Part shown: piece by piece, positions 5,301 to 6,409 of the stretch
Position numbering within the stretch: the stretch's first letter is position 1
Layout of the letters: each line of letters begins with the position of its first letter
Assembly: GCA_018898235.1 (NCBI GenBank)
Contig: JAHIJU010000165.1
Location: 1-6,409, forward strand
DNA length: 6,409 nt
Direction: 5' to 3'
DNA from: Actinomycetota bacterium
GTDB taxonomy: Bacteria; Actinomycetota; Actinomycetes; Actinomycetales; Cellulomonadaceae
Notes under the pieces: model-generated
Told to the model about the DNA's origin: nothing
Seen by the model: the letters and a program-made list of their open reading frames with translations, nothing else
Database searches by the model: none
Position numbers and translations under genes: made by a program

Positions 5301-6356
5301 GCCGGCGCCCGCCCCGACACCCGCACCGGCGGCCCCGCCGGCTCCGGCCGCGCCCGTGGCGCCCGCACCGGCACTGGTCGCCGCACCGACAGTGCCCGCA
5401 CCTGCACCCGCAGTGCCCGCGGCACCGCCACCACCCGCGGCACCGCTACCACCTGCAGCTGCCGCTCCACCCGTTCCCGAGGACCCTGCACCTGCACCTG
5501 CACCGGCACCGGCGCCCAGCCCGAAGGGCAGCGCCGCGAACCCGCCACCGATCGGCAGCCCCTTGGCCAACGCCGCCGCCGCCAGCACGCCCAGGACCAG
5601 CGGGGCGACGACCGCCCGCATCCCGTGGTTGACGTCGCCCAGCTCGGCCACCAGGGCCGTGCACCGCAGGCACCCCTCGAGGTGGTCGCCGACCTGCCGG
5701 CTCTCCCGCGGTCCCAGACCGCCGCGCACGTACCCGCCGAGCTTGCCGGCCACCGCCCGGCAGCCCTCGTCGAGCGGGGTCGCCAGGTGCTCGGCGAGGT
5801 AGGCCTGGCGCAGGCCCTCGCGCGCGCGATAGGCGAGCGCCGCCGTGCTGTTGGCGCTCAGGCCCAGCAAGGGAGCGATCTGGGCGGGAGTCAGGCCCTC
5901 GACCTCGCTGTGCCACAGGACCACACGCCAGCGTTCGGGGAGCGAGGTGAAGGCCCGCGCGACGACGGAACGCTCGAACCCCTCGATGGCCGGGTCGTCG
6001 GCGCCCGCCATCGGGACGGTGCCGGACTCCAGCGTTGCCACGTCATCGGTCGGCTCGGTACGACGCCCCTGGTCACGACGCACGGCGGCGACCCGGCGGA
6101 CGACCGTGAACAGGTAGGCCCGGAACGCCTCCTGCGGGCCGCTGCCGTTGCGCAGCGCGGACCACACGGCGGTGAAGGAGTCGGCGACCACGTCCTCCGC
6201 GTCCTGCGCGGAGTCCGTGTACTGCCGCGCGACCACGAGCGCGGCGCTCGCATGCCGGTCGTAGAGCTCGGCGAACGGCGCCTGGTTCCCCCCGCGGACG
6301 GCCGCGAGCAACTCGGCGTCGCCCAGGGCGCCGTGCTCCAGACCATCGATCGTCAC
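2382..6356 (-). CDS. ECF sigma factor fused to zinc anti-sigma module, membrane segments and DUF11-like ectodomain
   Basis: This 1324-residue protein begins as an extracytoplasmic-function sigma factor but is several times longer than the usual ~200. Sigma2 covers about 24-97 (DAEDVVADSFTAVW in region 2.2, FRAYLFTVVRRVAAVRR in 2.3-2.4). Sigma4 covers about 127-190 (SLPERWRVVLWHSEVEGL, then the helix-turn-helix PAQIAPLLGLSANSTAALAYRAREGLR). A zinc anti-sigma-like module follows (C199, H225, C229, C232). Then come a hydrophobic segment (246-268), a Gly/Ala-rich stretch (281-379), a strong Ala/Val membrane segment (386-412), a Pro/Thr-rich stalk (413-505), four DUF11-like repeats (about 505-1003) and a C-terminal domain (about 1010-1324). 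The start is GTG at 6354-6356, with AGGAAG 9 bases upstream (6366-6371). There is no separate anti-sigma gene downstream, where upp converges. The likely role, inferred, is a membrane-held sigma factor that responds to an external or cell-wall signal; target genes and trigger are unknown. The domain order is clear; topology and ectodomain function are uncertain. Confidence 0.9.
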   Translation of the reverse strand: MTIDGLEHGALGDAELLAAVRGGNQAPFAELYDRHASAALVVARQYTDSAQDAEDVVADSFTAVWSALRNGSGPQEAFRAYLFTVVRRVAAVRRDQGRRTEPTDDVATLESGTVPMAGADDPAIEGFERSVVARAFTSLPERWRVVLWHSEVEGLTPAQIAPLLGLSANSTAALAYRAREGLRQAYLAEHLATPLDEGCRAVAGKLGGYVRGGLGPRESRQVGDHLEGCLRCTALVAELGDVNHGMRAVVAPLVLGVLAAAALAKGLPIGGGFAALPFGLGAGAGAGAGAGSSGTGGAAAAGGSGAAGGGGAAGTAGAGAGTVGAATSAGAGATGAAGAGGAAGAGVGAGAGGGALAGAVAATAGAGTAGAAAAAGGLLAALAALPAAAVAAVVVAVVAVAATVVVVAQAVGGGAPTAEQPFPTSSTSSPAEQGVPDPAVSSQVQAGAAPTPEATLPAPAVPTGSPSAAPAASPDPVRPVVEPTPVANPTPVATSTPAPAPAQVVVDTSGGGLSLTAGLDDQTLTFGIANVGGRASTAVTADVVLPAGVNLTGLLEGNIIASGGAAVPAASASWVCVHGSGDVAARCTVGSLAPGVRTELVLHVSVDELYEAADGTVGLRFEGADAPASVSSLPVAIAPAPARIALRGSVPTVALVVGRSRQLSVEVANEGAVGTTHSAPARVEVALPSGVRSTTSTSGPWSCTPGTGTIVCTAVLPGRSTSTLRLDLVVGSGGAEVTGTVGLSFGPTRRAGSALVQYSVSTPAHLLVATPAELGALALGTSTAVPVTVTNTGSLAAGQTTLTLTRPSGAAWAGVATGDGWSCQVTDELQVCTRDGLAPQARASLDVPLTAAAGQFGRLGELSVAAGADDADVDEAATLALTARAPVVAVGTTGARLLLTDGEAGTATFSVDVAAGAAASGVVATLALPAGIAYVADAGAQTPGCAQGAGPRQVVCDLGLLDAGTSTQVLVHVKAAGAVTAATGISVVADGGITAHGSLPVVASSGGLVPQVSFTGDVHVTQVGAPLLSCVTSARCTSIVRDGTADNNGLTMTPLDDNPPTDVTRPTTRANSSTTTLAVPGGAPVLWAGLYWSADAAASDTWSTDRTKVLLAGPGAAYSPVAGAVIADKTDNAGRDYYQSYADVTELVRTGGAGAWSVADAAVATPGTQDGGTANYYAGWSLVVVYGTEAAVETGARSVTVYDGGTWSGTSSAAPVFEFTAETGTRATVGVVAWEGDRTATGDRLLLNGSALTPVGWDGSAGRSTNAFDSTATGWRFQNSLGVDAKAFAPVTMTSDLGSLSATTTGDQYLLGVVTVESELPATP
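2385..3329 (-). other. C-terminal extracellular-type domain of the fused sigma factor (residues about 1010-1324)
   Basis: I cannot name this domain with confidence. It starts after the last DUF11-like repeat, has a close cysteine pair (C1030 and C1036), and is rich in Thr, Ser, Gly, Asp and aromatic residues. It contains VLWAGLYWSAD (1085-1095), YYQSYADVTELV (1137-1148), YYAGWSLVVVYG (1176-1187) and VTVYDGG (1199-1205). In my memory this AGLYW / AGWSLVVVY / VYDG set of motifs recurs in secreted and surface proteins that also carry DUF11 repeats, where it looks like a beta-sandwich; that is recollection and was not searched. There is no membrane anchor or sorting signal after it, so it would be the outermost tip of the protein. 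Confidence 0.55.
3348..4844 (-). other. Four DUF11-like beta-sandwich repeats (residues about 505-1003)
   Basis: Four units follow one another with a period of 120-127 residues, judged by a recurring cysteine pair: C576/C587, C703/C712, C823/C832 and C945/C956. The first three have the W-x-C form (SWVC, PWSC, GWSC), while the fourth has lost the Trp (PGCAQ). Around the cysteines are features typical of DUF11/Ig-like folds: V-x-N-x-G (as IANVGG, VTNTGS), LPAGV or LPSGV before the first cysteine, and a short L-x-PG or L-DAG after the second. The spacing suggests an intradomain disulfide, which fits an extracytoplasmic location. The Pfam-style name is inferred from pattern only. Confidence 0.7.
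4842..5120 (-). other. Pro/Thr/Ala-rich stalk after the membrane segment (residues about 413-505)
   Basis: About 93 residues of low-complexity sequence rich in Pro, Ala, Thr, Ser and Val, including two copies of PTPVA (483-487 and 489-493) followed by alternating Ala-Pro. It has no cysteines and no predicted fold. Such stretches commonly act as extended spacers that carry a domain across the cell wall. Its position between the strongest membrane segment and the DUF11-like repeats fits that role. Confidence 0.7.
5121..5201 (-). other. Strong membrane-spanning segment (residues about 386-412)
   Basis: Residues 386-412 are almost entirely Ala and Val with no charged residue, making this the most convincing transmembrane helix in the protein. 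A further hydrophobic run (GLLAALAAL, 377-385) precedes it, broken by Pro386, so a helical hairpin is possible. The Pro-rich stalk and cysteine-paired domains follow directly, so the far side should be extracytoplasmic. Confidence 0.8.
5220..5516 (-). other. Gly/Ala-rich low-complexity region (residues 281-379)
   Basis: Ninety-nine residues consist almost only of Gly and Ala with occasional Ser, Thr or Val and no charged residue. It opens with a GA dipeptide run (281-291). It lies between the first hydrophobic segment (246-268) and the strong membrane segment (386-412). It could be a flexible linker or, towards its end (about 355-380), weakly membrane-embedded. The composition also explains the long open antisense frame on the + strand here. 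Confidence 0.75.
5485..5514 (+). repeat. Hexanucleotide tandem repeat (CCTGCA / CCGGCA)
   Basis: Three exact CCTGCA units (5485-5502) are followed by CCGGCA and CCGGCG, five units in all. On the - strand they encode the start of the Gly-Ala dipeptide run of the large protein. Because the unit is six bases, gain or loss of copies would change linker length without shifting the frame. Confidence 0.85.
5553..5621 (-). other. First hydrophobic segment after the zinc module (residues about 246-268)
   Basis: MRAVVAPLVLGVLAAAALAKG forms a moderately hydrophobic stretch of about 20 residues immediately after the anti-sigma-like module, with Arg247 at its start and Lys265 near its end. It could be a transmembrane helix or an amphipathic or membrane-surface segment. 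Which it is decides whether the distal domains are outside or inside the cell. Confidence 0.5.
5637..5771 (-). other. Zinc-binding anti-sigma-like module within the fusion (residues about 196-240)
   Basis: C199, H225, C229 and C232 form C-x25-H-x3-C-x2-C, the zinc anti-sigma (ZAS) ligand pattern. The spacing of 26, 4 and 3 residues is the same as for C11, H37, C41 and C44 of the Streptomyces coelicolor anti-sigma factor RsrA. The module sits directly after sigma4, where it could fold back on the sigma domains. Zinc binding and inhibition are inferred from the motif. Confidence 0.75.
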
Positions 6357-6400
6357 ACAGCCCCGCTTCCTGTCACAGGCTCACCCACAAGAGTGTCACA
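6351..6400. promoter_or_regulatory. Spaced TGTCACA motifs upstream of the large sigma-factor gene
   Basis: On the + strand TGTCACA occurs exactly at 6371-6377 and 6394-6400 (23 bases apart), with a one-mismatch copy CGTCACA at 6351-6357 that overlaps the GTG start. On the gene's own strand these read TGTGACA. The motifs are direct repeats, not palindromes, and they occupy nearly all the visible upstream sequence. They could be an autoregulatory element, an activator or repressor site, or part of a promoter for a divergent gene just outside the window. I see no clear housekeeping -10/-35 pair for the large gene in the bases available. Confidence 0.45.
6366..6371 (-). promoter_or_regulatory. 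Ribosome-binding site AGGAAG of the large sigma-factor gene
   Basis: AGGAAG on the - strand lies 9 bases before the GTG start at 6354-6356. It supports this start over any internal ATG or GTG codon, and sigma2 homology begins within about 25 residues of it. Confidence 0.65.
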
Positions 6401-6409
6401 TAGGGCAGA

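Noticed and set aside
3583..5802. 739-codon open frame on the + strand, antisense to the large sigma-factor gene
   Set aside because: It lies wholly inside the large gene, is composed of Pro/Ala/Thr/Ser-rich sequence with no recognisable motif, and is expected from the high-GC third-position bias and the Gly/Ala-rich coding stretch opposite it.
6371..6400. TGTCACA pair considered as a palindromic CRP-like operator
   Set aside because: The two copies are in the same orientation, so they form a direct repeat and not the inverted repeat expected of a CRP-type site.

Overview
The window is very GC-rich, its codons strongly prefer G or C at the third position, and it uses GTG starts. It also has a probable leaderless promoter of the TANNNT type and GC-rich hairpin terminators without a U-tract. 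This points to a high-GC actinobacterium. The protein styles (a SIRT4-like sirtuin and a very long ECF sigma factor with a membrane and ectodomain extension) suggest a Pseudonocardiales-like genome, but that placement is a guess from pattern memory.

Layout from left to right: (1) the 3' part of a Sir2-family NAD-dependent deacylase gene on the + strand, with its start outside the window; (2) tadA, the tRNA adenosine deaminase, on the - strand and convergent with sir2, with a hairpin terminator at their junction; (3) a ~300-base C-rich divergent intergenic region; (4) upp, uracil phosphoribosyltransferase, on the + strand with a -10 box placed exactly for leaderless transcription; (5) a short convergent gap with a 20-base-period direct repeat and a 12-bp stem hairpin; (6) a 1324-codon gene on the - strand filling most of the rest; (7) about 50 bases of upstream sequence for that gene, with regularly spaced TGTCACA-type motifs.

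The first three genes are ordinary metabolic or housekeeping genes with no evident functional link: protein deacylation or NAD metabolism, tRNA wobble inosine formation, and pyrimidine salvage. The large gene is the item of interest. In one chain it encodes an ECF sigma factor (sigma2 and sigma4), a zinc-binding anti-sigma-like module (C-x25-H-x3-C-x2-C), a hydrophobic segment, a long Gly/Ala-rich stretch, a strongly hydrophobic Ala/Val segment, a Pro/Thr-rich stalk, four ~120-residue DUF11-like beta-sandwich repeats each with a cysteine pair, and a ~315-residue C-terminal domain I cannot name confidently. It reads as a one-polypeptide signalling device that could link an event outside the cell directly to transcription. 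Sigma factors with fused C-terminal membrane extensions are known in Actinobacteria, so the general class is not new. The particular adhesin-like ectodomain, the topology and the release mechanism are the parts worth following up.
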